A stretch of 64,000 bases of DNA from Symbiodinium natans (Eukaryota > Sar > Dinophyceae > Suessiales > Symbiodiniaceae): positions 130,001-194,000 of the forward strand of contig CAJNDS010002074.1 of NCBI GenBank assembly GCA_905221605.1, written 5' to 3'. Positions 57,901-64,000 of the stretch are shown in pieces. A program made the translations under genes and the position numbers. Every line of letters begins with the position of its first letter. Positions within the stretch are counted from its first letter, which is position 1. The notes beneath the pieces were generated by a model. The model worked only from the letters and a program-made list of their open reading frames with translations, was not told the origin of the DNA and made no database searches.

Positions 57901-60900
57901 GCACAGTTTTTCCGCAGGGCAAGAGACAGACGCGGAAGGACGGATGCAGCTGCGCTCCAAACCACTGCATGCCGAGATTTTACGGTCCATCCTCCAAGCG
58001 TTAAACAATGCAAGGTGTGTTGGAAGCTTGGTTCATGGCTTGACCCCGAGGAGGCTTCTGTTACAGCCTGGCCCCGGTTCTGCTGTTACAGGGAGCCTGT
58101 CTCCCGCCCCGCCCGCCCCCCCCCCGTTCTCTGTTGCAGAGCTCCCCCCCGTTCTCTGTTGCAGAGCTTGCTGTGGGACTCTAGGCGAGCTTGAGCTTGA
58201 AAGCGCAGCAGCGGGTCAGAGATTCAGGGCTCGGCACCTCGCGCGTGTGCTGCACAGCCAGCAGAAGCAGGCGCAAAGGTCGCAGAGCTTCTGCAGAAGG
58301 GGCCACTGGAGGCTCCAAGCCTGCAGTGACCGAATGAATGCAACAACTCACCGCACTTGCACAATAGGAAGCCGCATGTGATGCAACAGTCACTTGTGAC
58401 TTCAAGAGCCACGCATGTGCATCTGTAGTTTACTAGGGCTCTGGCAGGCTTGCAGCTGAGACAAGCTTGACTCGAGGTCCTACAGAAAGGGCCGAGTCTA
58501 CTGTGCCAGAAACTTGCCGACACCTTCTCTCTTACCGACCTTGCAAGATCGCTTCAACGATGATGCCATCGATGCGGGTACCTTATTCGCTAGCTCTCGC
58601 ATCTTGCTGGCGACGGATGACATCGGCTCCACCATCCATACTCGGAACCAGGCAAGCCCAGCGGCACTGGTGAGGCCTCGCTGCATGAGGTACTGACATG
58701 TGCTGAGCCGAGTTTGAGGAGCTTTACAAAGAAGCCGAAAGTCCAGCCACATCCGCTTTCATACCGCAGTGCTTCAGCATCCGGAAAGCAGTAAGACGAC
58801 CATGTGCTGCCGCAGGCCTTCATCCATCTGCTTGATGGCCGCACTGGCCTTCCAGGCGTGCGCAATATACACCCAAACAGCAGAAAGAGCCCGGGCTCAC
58901 GTGTGTGGTCAGGTGTCCCAGGGGTGGGGCATACCTTCTTGAGACACACCTTAAACGCCTAGTTACCCCCCCCTGAGACACACCTTAAACACCTAGTTAC
59001 CCAAAAAAAGAGGCTACTATACCCCCAAAATAGGAAACTGCAGCCCATAATTATAGTCTACTGGCTTTCAAAGGCAAAGCTTTTTTCCTTTTTTGGGAGC
59101 TCCGGCTCAGGGTCCAGGAGTTCACGGGCCAGCTTGTGCACATCTGCACTCACGATGTGATGGATGACCTTAGGGCAGGAACACGGGACCCGCGGCCTCA
59201 GCAACAAAACCCGCAAAAAGTGTCGGGCGCATCATGTGGTGCATCCAAAGATCCGGGACGTTCTTGGCAGAATACCAAAGCTTCACGTTGTCAGCCTTAG
59301 TAAGTGCTAGGAGAAGCAAGGGGGTCTCTGCCTACGGGCACCCGCTACCACCAACCTGTGCCTCATGCCACCAGCAAGAACTGAGCACGAGAGACGGTGC
59401 GAGTGTACGCCTGTTCTCATTGCCCCAGGTGCTTGATCCGTTCCGGCATATCGCTTTTGTGCTTCCCTTTGATCCTCGCGGTTTGCTGTTCTGCTTTCTC
59501 GCCGGACGACACCCGAGCTGACCTCTACGACGGTCCTTCATGCTCTGAATGATGGCAAACTCACGAATTGCATCCATTTCGCCTGGCAAGCGACTCAAGA
59601 TCTCGCAAGGAAGTTCGAAGCAAGCACAGGTGCACAGCACCAAATCATCATTACATCTACTTCAGCCGGCTTGCCTTCCTCGGACATGCCAAAGGGGTTT
59701 TTCTGCATCTCCCAGCAGCCCAACTGGAAGGGGACGCCTCGCCTCAGCAATCACATTCAATTTCTCATGTTTTCATCACCCCCCCCCTTATATATGGTCC
59801 CTATATAAGTATACTATTATCACCCCCCCCCTTATATATGGTCCCTATATAAGTATACTATTATTACCCCCAAAAACCCCATTGTAAAAATCTTCAGACA
59901 GCTGAACTGAGGAGCCCGTTGGTGGCATCTGGCTGTCCGCAGCCGGATCTTCCAACAGCCTGCCCGGATCTTCGGAAGGTCGGTTTAGGGTTTAGGGTTT
60001 AGGGCTTAGGGTTTAGGGTTTAGGTTTATTAGGGTTTAAAGGAGCCCTCAGACTCAAGGGAGCTTCTGACTGAACGGATGCTTCCGTTGCCTCGGCACCC
60101 CCTCGCATCACTCCCTCAAGCATGTTGGGATACCTTTGCAGTAGCCAGGAAACATGCAGTATGGTGAGGAGATTCCGAAAGTCTCAGAAGTTCACCTCAG
60201 GGCCTCCTCAACCCTCTCATAATTCTGGGACAAGCGGCACGATGTCTTGAGAGCAATGCTCTGGCCACTCCTGTCGCAGACATGGCATGGCCTTGCCGCC
60301 CTGCTTGTCACGGAACCTACGCTTCCTAGCGCATCTGAGCGTATCCAAGCGTATCTGCCCGCCGGTCCTGCCGCCCTCGCATAAATTGGGGGCATCCAAC
60401 GCCGACAGATTTCTCCTTCTCAGTGGCACCGAGGAACTTCCACTGCTCCCGCATCAAGGTGACCATCTTCCGGTTGAAGACCTGAGCATTTCCATCCGCC
60501 TCTCACTGAAGCCCGGCCAGAAGCTTTCCGCACGCTGCGCCCCCAAGATCATCAATACTGACATCGCTGATTCGCGGCGCTGTTTCGTAACATGGCTACG
60601 GCTCTTGAAGGGGGGGGGGGCCTGCAACTCAGCCTGGCGGCAAATGCATTGCCCCACATCAACATCAGGGGGCCGCCGGCAAGGCGCTGCCTCAAAGGCA
60701 GGACGAGAGTGCTCTGTCTGGCCACACTCTTTTTATGATGCCATACATGCTATACGTATGGAGAGACAGAGAAAGAGGAAGAGGAAGAGAAAGAGAAAGA
60801 GCAAGAGGAAGAGGAAGAGAAAGAGAAAGAGATAGAGACATCAAGAAAACGAAACAGCGATGGCAAAAGAGAGCTGTCTCCATGCGCCATTAAGACGATA

Positions 60901-63770
60901 TATATATATATATATAATACATATAATATATATATATATATATATAGCATTTATTTCTAATTTATGGCTGAGATGTAGAAGAGGAGCGCCCAGAGGGCTC
61001 GCACACCCACAGAGGCATGGTAGTTGTTCAGGATACCTGCCCCCAAAATGTCCACAAGGCGGGTTGCCTTTGCAATATTGGGTTCCCCCTGCTTGGGGGG
61101 GGGGGGCATGATCACTCCCTTTGAAAGGACCCTAAACCCTAAACCCTAAACCCTAAGCCCCGAGCCCTAAGCCCTAAGCCCTAAGCCCTAAATCCTAAAC
61201 CCTAAGCCCTAAACCCTAACCCCTAACCCCTAAACCCTAAACCCTAAACCCTAAACCTTAACTAAACCCTAAACCGAAAGAGAGCGGTCGGCAGGGCCAG
61301 GCTTAGTCAAGAGGCTCGCCGCCAGAGCCGCTTCGCAAGTTTTGGAGGTAGCCTCAGGGCGTAGGGGTTAATGTAGGCATGATTTTGCTGGCACGACGCG
61401 TTGCCATTATTCGAGAAGTATGAGTACTACAAGAGGGGCTCTGAGAACGGCATGGGCTACGGGATCCCTCGAGTTTTTCGGGGATCCTGGAGGTTGAAGT
61501 TGTAGGGTGATGAGGTCCCCAAAAAAAAACATGCATGGCCCCTTTTCCGGGCCGCAGGCTCCCCCCCCCCTTGTCACTAACCCCTAAAAAGGACTACAAC
61601 TCTTGATGTTCGGAAGATCATGTGGCTGCTCTCCTCACTGCAGCTGACCGGCTGACGATTCCCAGGCGGCACCTGCTGGGGCTCGTGAAGTGGTCTAGCC
61701 TGCAGCTGGCCCCATCTTCAGTCAGCCATCTTCAGTCAGCACCAAGACGTGAACACAACTGTCATGGAAGGGGTTGTTCCATCACTGAGCAGGTCCCCCG
61801 ACTCCTAATCTAGAACAAGAACAACCCCCCACGTGATGGACGCAAGGAGCTTCTTCTCCAAGCTCGAGCAGCTCAGGCCCACGCTCGGCATTCAGAATCC
61901 AGTCCTCGGGCGACTATGCGGCTGGGACCACTCGAACCAGAGACTGATACTGCTCTTGCCGGCTGCACTCCTGAAGCAGACTAACATCCCTGTGTTCCAG
62001 CAGACGGCTCACTCTCAGACCATCTGAAACGAAAGCCCAGCTTCGTACTCCTCTGCTAAGCCAGTCTTCAGAAGATGAGCCCATGTTGGCATCAGGCCAA
62101 CCATGTTGCGGTGATACCTTCGTAGCACAGAAGTGCGCGTAACCAAGGTAATTAATGTTGTGGTGCTCGGAAAGTCGTGACGGCAGATCCGGCGAACCCG
62201 ATGTAGCAACAGTAGAGGCTCCCTGAAAACCTCTGAGTCCCTGGCAGCCACTGGCCATCGGTCCTTGGCACCCTTTGCTCCGGAACTCGAACAATGATTA
62301 CATCATCCTTCGGACCATGGGGGTGACGGTCACCTAAGATGGCCGCTTGCATCATCTTGCTTCTCAAGTGAGAGAGAGAGAGCACGCGCACCAAAGACTT
62401 TCCCTCAGGCACTGAAGAAGGCATGGCCATCGCACTTGGAGAACTGCGTCCTCACTTCTTCAAGCACTGCCTCTGCAGCACACTCACGCGTCCTACACAA
62501 CAAGCTTGAATCTTTGCTCCGTTGTTGTTCAAGGTCGTGCTCGGGAACTCGCTTACCGAAGCCACTCGAAACTACTGTCGAGTCAGTTATCGTGGTCAAC
62601 AAACTCGAGCAACCACTGAATAAGCTGCCCGATCTGCATCGGCAAGACGAGCCTCGTCGCCGGGCCGAAACGGCGTCCACGCGAAGCAGAACAGTCGGAT
62701 GCGCGAAGCCTGGCACGCATTGGGGCATGAACACACAAGCACTGCTGGGGGGCGATTTTGGCACTGACGGTGAAAACTTAGACTCGACTCCGCTCGCCAT
62801 GCAGCCCCACCAAAACAGCATGGCGCGAACGAGGGGGAGAGGGCGTGTGAGAGGAAGCTGTTTCGGAATCGCCTCTTCTCGTGTCTGTTCGGGAGCCTTG
62901 ACACAGATGACACAGGTGAAGTGGAGGGGCAATGTCTGCGCTTACTGCCAGACGCCTATCAATGTGGCCTGGTCCCAAGCAGCGATGGGCTTGATGTTCT
63001 GCTGTGAGATGCCGGACATACCAATCGCTCCTGACAGTGGGACTGTATGGCATAGATATATACATATATATATATAAACATATATATATATACATATATA
63101 CATATATACATATATACATATGTACATATATACATATCCACATATGTACATGTATACATATATACATGTATACATATATATATATACACATATATATATA
63201 TATGCATCTCTATCAGTCTCTATCTGTCTGTCTCGCCAATCAGAACCTGCCCCCTCACTTAATAATTCATGAGATGAGCACCCCACAAGCCCCAGCGCAG
63301 GCTCGTCCTCGGCAAACAGGCCGCCTGTCCGAGTTCGGATGTCCTTCTGGATGACCGTTGAAGAAGATGTCCTTCAGAAGGACGGAGAACAAAGGCCCTG
63401 CTGCTGGAGAGGAGCCGCCGTGACAGTGGGGTGTCTTTGCGCTCTGCAGCCAAACTGCTCGGTCTGAAGCTCGGTAGATACAGCCAGGAGGGTCATGCTC
63501 TGCGGTAAACGGCGAGGTTGACATCAACTTCCTTGCACAAACGGAAGCACCCAGTGATACGCAATCTCCGGAAAGCAAAGTACATGAAAATACATGCCGT
63601 GTAGGGTTTAGGGTTTAGGGCTTTCTTGTTGAGGGCTTCGGGCTTAGAGGCATAGAGTATAGAGTTTACGGTTTAGGTCGTGAATTTGTCAATCAAGTCG
63701 CTTCTTCAGGAAAGCTGCAGCCTCCAAGCACACTTGCAAGTCCATGACCTTAGGCAGGGCATTGCACTTC
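24473..63770 (-). CDS. MDN1: midasin (MDN1/REA1), multi-exon, 5' part outside or unresolved
   Basis: Midasin is the dynein-related AAA+ ATPase that strips assembly factors from pre-60S ribosomes in the nucleolus and nucleoplasm. Known order: six AAA modules, long helical linker, D/E-rich tail, C-terminal VWA domain with MIDAS metal site. This window shows the end of the linker, the acidic tail and the whole MIDAS module. Diagnostic peptides on the minus strand are [86 protein letters not shown] and a terminus ending KQWFELAASA. I see no AAA modules; they would lie beyond the right edge. Exons are tiny and introns make up almost all of the span. Family membership is near certain; exact structure is not. 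Separate entries give exon coordinates. Confidence 0.93.
26189..26280. repeat. interstitial CCCTAAA array in a midasin intron
   Basis: About 12 units of CCCTAAA with a few CCCCAAA variants. A TTTAGGG/TTTGGGG run of opposite orientation lies at 26382-26435, and another at 26951-27048. Confidence 0.9.
29580..36864 (-). CDS. MDN1: midasin acidic (D/E-rich) tail exons
   Basis: A series of short acidic blocks on the minus strand. 36783-36864 begins [20 protein letters not shown]. 36585-36645 reads [20 protein letters not shown]. About 36345-36452 contains [20 protein letters not shown]. About 36136-36215 contains [16 protein letters not shown]. About 35488-35575 reads [20 protein letters not shown]. 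About 35187-35325 contains [20 protein letters not shown]. 34082-34224 begins [20 protein letters not shown]. 33346-33399 reads [18 protein letters not shown]. 33202-33279 begins [17 protein letters not shown]. About 29590-29640 contains [14 protein letters not shown]. In midasins this unstructured tail tethers the MIDAS domain. The first two blocks and LDEKLW align in order with animal and plant tails. Several blocks have usable GT donors, in contrast to the C-terminal exons. Confidence 0.8.
30602..30678. mobile_element. 77-bp MITE-like stem-loop in a midasin intron
   Basis: TTCTCTAAGTTAGGG (30602-30616) pairs with CCCTAATTTAGAGAA (30664-30678) at 14 of 15 positions. The interior has GGGCCC words and no open frame. 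Confidence 0.5.
31010..31268. repeat. interstitial telomere arrays
   Basis: CCCTAAA units at 31014-31062 and TTTAGGG units at 31210-31268, facing opposite ways in one midasin intron. A CA and a TA microsatellite follow at 31410-31460. A shorter CCTAAAT/CCCTAAA run is at 30815-30880. Confidence 0.85.
33416..33640. repeat. 9-bp telomere-variant repeat GGGTTTATA / GGGTTCATA
   Basis: About six GGGTTTATA units (33423-33470) followed by about 18 GGGTTCATA units with CAGA or CACA variants. The 9-base period keeps frames open, giving GFI repeats on plus and PYE or MNP repeats on minus. It abuts the acceptor of the midasin exon at 33346-33399, within the upstream intron. Confidence 0.85.
36687..36745. 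repeat. interstitial CCCTAAA array
   Basis: Eight clean CCCTAAA units between two midasin acidic exons (36585-36645 and 36783-36864). Confidence 0.9.
36880..37110. repeat. TTATTC-rich block at the inner left end of the large intron
   Basis: A GAATAA microsatellite (36881-36921) is followed by T-rich DNA with repeated TTTTATTCT, CTTATTCTC and GATGGTTTTTAATTTTATTC. The counterpart in opposite orientation lies at 55330-55570. Poly-G follows at 37114-37127. From 37130 to 37490 the DNA is a GGGAATGGCGGAA-type repeat with no supported gene. Confidence 0.6.
37490..38890. other. repeat-rich non-coding stretch
   Basis: CGCCCTGTATGGC, GCTTGTCCC and CTGTTTGCC words recur in 37600-38010, hinting at an old tandem repeat of about 100 bases. 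From 38300 to 38890 the DNA is C-rich with CGAACCACC and CACCCAC words. Frames are open on both strands but peptides are compositionally biased, and I do not call a gene. Confidence 0.5.
38890..39720. repeat. diverged tandem repeats ending in the transposase tail
   Basis: The word GGTAGATCCTCTTGCGACCC plus C(A/G)CAGCCGAACCACC occurs at about 38971, 39229 and 39669, with its reverse complement near 38893. AGGATCCTTTCAGGGGTCC followed by AACATGCCCACC-like sequence and CTGTTCGTGCTTGGACAAGC forms a unit of roughly 210-290 bases present three times. The last copy encodes the final residues ([13 protein letters not shown]) of the transposase exon, so the array seems to derive from the 3' end of the element. 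Confidence 0.65.
39661..43793 (-). CDS. Mutator-like (MULE) transposase, six exons
   Basis: DDE transposase of the Mutator superfamily, expected to cut and reinsert its own element. Inferred exons: from 43793 or 43732 to 43276; 43190 to about 42857; about 42845-42571; 42521-40818; 40752-40225; 40039-39661. A FLYWCH-like Cys/His finger ([17 protein letters not shown], then VDCRGAHG) precedes the core. First catalytic Asp: [11 protein letters not shown]. Second: [20 protein letters not shown], followed by the FHYKKAV block. The Glu is in [11 protein letters not shown] in the next exon. A SWIM finger, CxC-x8-CxH, is seen as [15 protein letters not shown]. The introns at 43191-43275, 42522-42570, 40753-40817 and 40040-40224 are all GT-AG and restore frame exactly. 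No stop interrupts the exons, so it may be intact. The first exon lacks an ATG; an upstream exon or fusion to the protease gene is possible. The second to third exon junction is unresolved. Confidence 0.85.
43793..43848 (-). promoter_or_regulatory. inverted repeat with TATA-like box between protease and transposase
   Basis: CCCCTTAATT at 43793-43802 is the exact reverse complement of AATTAAGGGG at 43839-43848. Next to the outer arm is TTATATACTCC (minus strand), a possible TATA box. The gap to the protease stop is only about 50 bases, including a CA run (43869-43886). It could be a promoter or terminator hairpin. If the protease is spliced into the transposase, it would instead be intronic. 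An identical copy lies in the duplicate near 48055-48110. Confidence 0.4.
43897..46008 (-). CDS. ASCH-like plus USP (C19) deubiquitinase, copy A
   Basis: 703 residues, no intron needed. Residues about 52-142 resemble an ASCH/PUA-like fold ([39 protein letters not shown]). Residues 155-435 are a ubiquitin-specific protease: Cys box [18 protein letters not shown] with nucleophile Cys164, the [10 protein letters not shown] box near 219, a zinc ribbon with CRDC (251-254) and CPAC (306-309), and His box [20 protein letters not shown] with His383 and Asp399/400. All catalytic positions are present, so ubiquitin or ubiquitin-like cleavage is expected but unproven. Residues about 459-522 hold two Ala/Pro-rich repeats of about 31 residues, then an unknown helical tail. 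It lies directly upstream of the transposase on the same strand. Met16 is an alternative start. Confidence 0.88.
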   Translation of the reverse strand: MHVWLACSCDGANRAMAAVLPKKHPPRHGAPSVGDRILLFQDVETLQQVLRREKTMEVRHLPCAPGGAWLGVQGQIHAWGNFGASFAVNNVEELRDYEGEHRVAVERLPYKQTHLWPLTEMQPLTRPVAFRRVPGPTTWVGFSPVEEAPEDVQHGGLVNVGNSCFINAALQALYSVTTWRRMLRQSQNAVAADLLLLWHRLRASAAVKPETVLERWYHGAQEDSAEFFRVVSEQAGLIAGTAGLEQYELRCRDCGEAFLQGAATFMSDLQMQLPTGVRDLQGVVDRYFRAAVAPDGLEYQGSAWQCPACQSNRLPWRKLRVRRAPAVLLAAVKRWRVEIVDGLFVQHKDTTPLTVPELIDVQGHVYQVVATVHHVGAEAEAGHYYAAVRGSEGDWHVYDDAGVASMPREQLEDEGSLLAMEGQVYYAVLETVATQAAADVSSLGQEAARCSATQLESSVADAGPTPGKAQAIEASNAIADAATQPGTMSVDAGPAPGEAQAMEASSATADAATRTPGAMSVDGLLPPVVNPLQCLSAEKGSPVQDAHQAFEEDVVGFLNAVSAVSVAQALRDIPERSTFVDQLTFRQCLVRLQAGLRAVRAGSLTAAEEVDVFTPLWWIADYRLAVYMEAFARVVALSSTMLLETFKAFASSLLHRKVCVEWSDYTLSHRYWAQVVTDIGTGKSPVMKTVREAFKRASASWQQ
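46018..46575. repeat. 180-bp GC-rich repeats upstream of USP copy A, three units
   Basis: Units start near 46030, 46210 and 46398. Each has CCTGTCCCATGTCC, TTGGGAATGT, a T-run, CCCCACA..CACTGCGC, TTCTTG..TCTCTTGCTTGCCG and a CCGCCGCCCGCC stretch ending GCTCGCGCTTTTG. The first unit begins ten bases before the protease ATG, so they occupy the promoter region. Frames are open on both strands but are repeat shadows. Confidence 0.85.
46691..48057 (-). pseudogene. 5' fragment of the MULE transposase (copy B)
   Basis: Copies of the first three transposase exons (48057 to about 46833) and the start of the fourth, which breaks at 46691 after the residues GRTVPV. The frame then runs into repeat sequence and stops. 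The FLYWCH-like finger, DDE core and SWIM finger are all missing, so no transposase activity is possible. The truncation is the duplication junction itself. Confidence 0.85.
48161..50272 (-). CDS. ASCH-like plus USP (C19) deubiquitinase, copy B
   Basis: 703 residues, identical to copy A except residue 258, which is Cys here and Phe in copy A, four residues after the CRDC zinc pair. Cys164, His383 and Asp399/400 are unchanged. It precedes a truncated transposase gene, so this copy is no longer next to a complete transposase. The same GC-rich 180-bp repeats lie upstream (50282-50839). Either copy could be the original. Confidence 0.88.
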   Translation of the reverse strand: MHVWLACSCDGANRAMAAVLPKKHPPRHGAPSVGDRILLFQDVETLQQVLRREKTMEVRHLPCAPGGAWLGVQGQIHAWGNFGASFAVNNVEELRDYEGEHRVAVERLPYKQTHLWPLTEMQPLTRPVAFRRVPGPTTWVGFSPVEEAPEDVQHGGLVNVGNSCFINAALQALYSVTTWRRMLRQSQNAVAADLLLLWHRLRASAAVKPETVLERWYHGAQEDSAEFFRVVSEQAGLIAGTAGLEQYELRCRDCGEACLQGAATFMSDLQMQLPTGVRDLQGVVDRYFRAAVAPDGLEYQGSAWQCPACQSNRLPWRKLRVRRAPAVLLAAVKRWRVEIVDGLFVQHKDTTPLTVPELIDVQGHVYQVVATVHHVGAEAEAGHYYAAVRGSEGDWHVYDDAGVASMPREQLEDEGSLLAMEGQVYYAVLETVATQAAADVSSLGQEAARCSATQLESSVADAGPTPGKAQAIEASNAIADAATQPGTMSVDAGPAPGEAQAMEASSATADAATRTPGAMSVDGLLPPVVNPLQCLSAEKGSPVQDAHQAFEEDVVGFLNAVSAVSVAQALRDIPERSTFVDQLTFRQCLVRLQAGLRAVRAGSLTAAEEVDVFTPLWWIADYRLAVYMEAFARVVALSSTMLLETFKAFASSLLHRKVCVEWSDYTLSHRYWAQVVTDIGTGKSPVMKTVREAFKRASASWQQ
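50282..50839. repeat. 180-bp GC-rich repeats upstream of USP copy B
   Basis: Exact counterpart of 46018-46575 in the second duplication copy. Confidence 0.85.
50840..52140. repeat. satellite of GCGCAGCCGCCACGTTTG / CCAGGTCCTTATCCTC units
   Basis: Short units combining GGGGCGCAGCCGCCACGTTT, GCTTATCCTCAACCTGAATG and GGGGGCCAGGTCCTTATCCT recur with variable length, inside a larger repeat of about 547 bases. GGACCATACG(A/C)GCACA is at about 51017 and 51567, and CGAACATATGTTGTCACACC at about 51037 and 51589. One partial unit also closes duplication copy A (46590-46690). Open frames on both strands are shadows. Confidence 0.85.
52247..52380. repeat. CTA trinucleotide microsatellite and CATT run
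   Basis: CTA repeats (52257-52365) with a CAA-rich interruption near 52282, then CATTCATTCATTC. From 52390 to 52680 I see no supported gene. Confidence 0.9.
52690..52865. repeat. about 61-bp tandem repeat, three copies
   Basis: Units with GAACTGCA(A)GTGGCCC, AGGGC(A/G)CACTGAGGACC and CCTGTAGTCCT(G/A)TGA recur at about 52690, 52750 and 52813. No coding call. The stretch 52870-53400 is unique-looking with no supported gene. Confidence 0.75.
53420..53905. repeat. diverged tandem repeat of about 220 bp
   Basis: CTCAATGGGGC(A/G)GCCTGACG, TGCAGGAAAAGTTGC(G/C)CCAA, CGTTGGCA(G/A)GCCAGGG and CCATGCGCCCTTTGT occur in the same order in 53428-53650 and 53658-53880. The 259-codon open frame on the minus strand crosses the repeats and shows no domain. 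Confidence 0.7.
54032..55330. repeat. CTA, CA and poly-G simple-sequence blocks
   Basis: CTA repeats at 54032-54270 (with ACC and TTC interruptions), a CCCTGTCC-rich stretch at 54270-54515, a long CA/CCCACA array at 54518-55095, and a nearly pure G stretch at 55120-55330. The very long open frames through them are low-complexity artefacts. Copy numbers here are unlikely to be assembled exactly. Confidence 0.9.
55330..55570. repeat. GAATAA-rich block at the inner right end of the large intron
   Basis: GAATAA words about every 20-25 bases (for example ACCCTCGGAATAAAGG, CCATCAGAATAAAAATAAA). They are the reverse complement of the TTATTC words at 36950-37100 near the opposite end of the same intron. 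Confidence 0.6.
55715..56325 (-). CDS. MDN1: midasin exons at the start of the acidic tail
   Basis: 56272-56325 (54 bases after a pyrimidine-rich CTCCTCAG acceptor) reads [18 protein letters not shown]. 55869-55909 reads [14 protein letters not shown] with a GA donor (GAG|GACGGA). 55715-55786 (72 bases) begins [20 protein letters not shown] and ends ELHEE with a GT donor. This is the well-conserved entry to the midasin acidic region (GEGEG.KDVSD.IE..DQ.E in other eukaryotes). A small exon between 55910 and 56271 is probably missing from my model. These exons anchor the gene on the right side of the 18.85-kb intron. Confidence 0.88.
56011..56085. repeat. short inverted repeat in a midasin intron
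   Basis: AGAGGGGTA (56011-56019) is matched by TACCCCTCT (56077-56085). GGGGTACC and GGGTATAC words lie between. It resembles other small GGGGTACC-rich intronic elements at 28978 and 35105. Confidence 0.35.
56490..63770 (-). CDS. MDN1: probable midasin linker exons, borders not fixed
   Basis: Minus-strand blocks with clear coding character, in N-to-C order from the right: 63685-63765 ([20 protein letters not shown]), 62410-62780 ([20 protein letters not shown]), 62230-62425 ([20 protein letters not shown]), 61914-62150 ([20 protein letters not shown]), 60455-60590, 60190-60290, 59885-59980 ([20 protein letters not shown]), 59525-59640 ([20 protein letters not shown]), 58795-58862 ([20 protein letters not shown]), 58500-58715 ([20 protein letters not shown]), 57430-57590 ([20 protein letters not shown]), 57010-57165, 56740-56970 ([20 protein letters not shown]) and 56620-56690. 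They are mostly helical, as expected for the poorly conserved linker. I assign them to midasin from position and strand only. A block near 56375-56420 ([12 protein letters not shown]) resembles the segment just before the acidic entry. Confidence 0.55.
59778..59862. repeat. 42-bp tandem repeat, two copies
   Basis: CACCCCCCCCTTATATATGG then TCCCTATATAAGTATACTATTAT, twice in a row, in a probable midasin intron. Confidence 0.85.
60763..60955. repeat. AGAGGAAGAGAAAG and TA microsatellites
   Basis: Purine repeat at 60763-60838 and TA repeat at 60898-60947. Confidence 0.9.
61128..61276. repeat. interstitial CCCTAAA array
   Basis: About 20 units of CCCTAAA with CCCTAAG variants. A shorter TTTAGGG run lies at 59983-60028. 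Confidence 0.9.
63050..63205. repeat. TATACA microsatellite
   Basis: TATACATATATA-type repeats. Tyr/Ile/Met-rich frames over it are artefacts. Confidence 0.9.
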
Positions 63771-64000
63771 CTGCTCGCAGCAGAACGCAGCAGATGCATG
63801 CGCGCCTTGCGCCATGCCAATCACAAACACTACTTGGACTTGCCCCTGCCTGCCTTTCTTGGCTTGCTTGTTGCCATGTGATGTTTGCAGTCGAGTGTCT
63901 TGCTGCGTGCCTGGTCACGAGGCAGCTGCTGCTGAAGCATTACATACGACCTTGATCGACCTTGCCCAGATGACCCTCAGGCCTTTAGGACATTGGTCGT

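Overview
This is nuclear DNA of a eukaryotic alga, most likely a dinoflagellate. TTTAGGG-type telomere repeats occur at many internal sites. The gene I can reconstruct has very small exons and mostly non-canonical GC or GA splice donors followed by AG|G-like acceptors, and every coding block I can support lies on the minus strand. There is no bacterial gene organisation. The genus assignment is open.

The main host gene is midasin (MDN1/REA1), the giant AAA+ ATPase of 60S ribosome maturation. Its last codons are at 24473. Reading upstream on the minus strand I can follow the MIDAS/VWA module (24473-28672), the acidic D/E-rich tail (about 28.9-36.9 kb), the start of that tail (55715-56325), and probable linker exons up to the right edge (56.5-63.8 kb). 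The conserved sequences on the two sides of 36865-55714 are contiguous in other midasins, so that 18.85-kb stretch reads as one intron.

Inside this intron, on the same strand, lies a Mutator-like (MULE) transposase gene with FLYWCH-like finger, split DDE core and SWIM finger (39661-43793). Directly upstream is an ASCH-like plus ubiquitin-specific-protease (USP, C19) gene (43897-46008). A 4.26-kb segment carrying the protease and the 5' part of the transposase is repeated almost identically in tandem (42429-46690 and 46691-50954), giving two proteases but only one complete transposase. GC-rich repeats, satellites and simple repeats fill the rest. A MULE carrying a deubiquitinase-like gene is the best candidate here for an undescribed system; it parallels, with a different protease clan member, the plant MULEs that carry Ulp1-like proteases.

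Left of midasin there is at least one further minus-strand gene that starts 157 bases after the midasin stop (24112-24315) and possible exons down to a stop at 20294. Between 5.9 and 20 kb I find almost only repeats: decayed telomeric sequence, a GGGAC array, purine-rich long repeats of 12-16 kb, a 100-base assembly gap (16191-16290), an 87-bp tandem array, a cluster of large AT-rich palindromes and MITE-like inverted repeats. At 1.7-5.3 kb there are exon-like blocks of unrecognised minus-strand gene(s). All assignments come from reading the sequence; family comparisons are from memory, and exon borders were fixed by reading frame and splice signals only.
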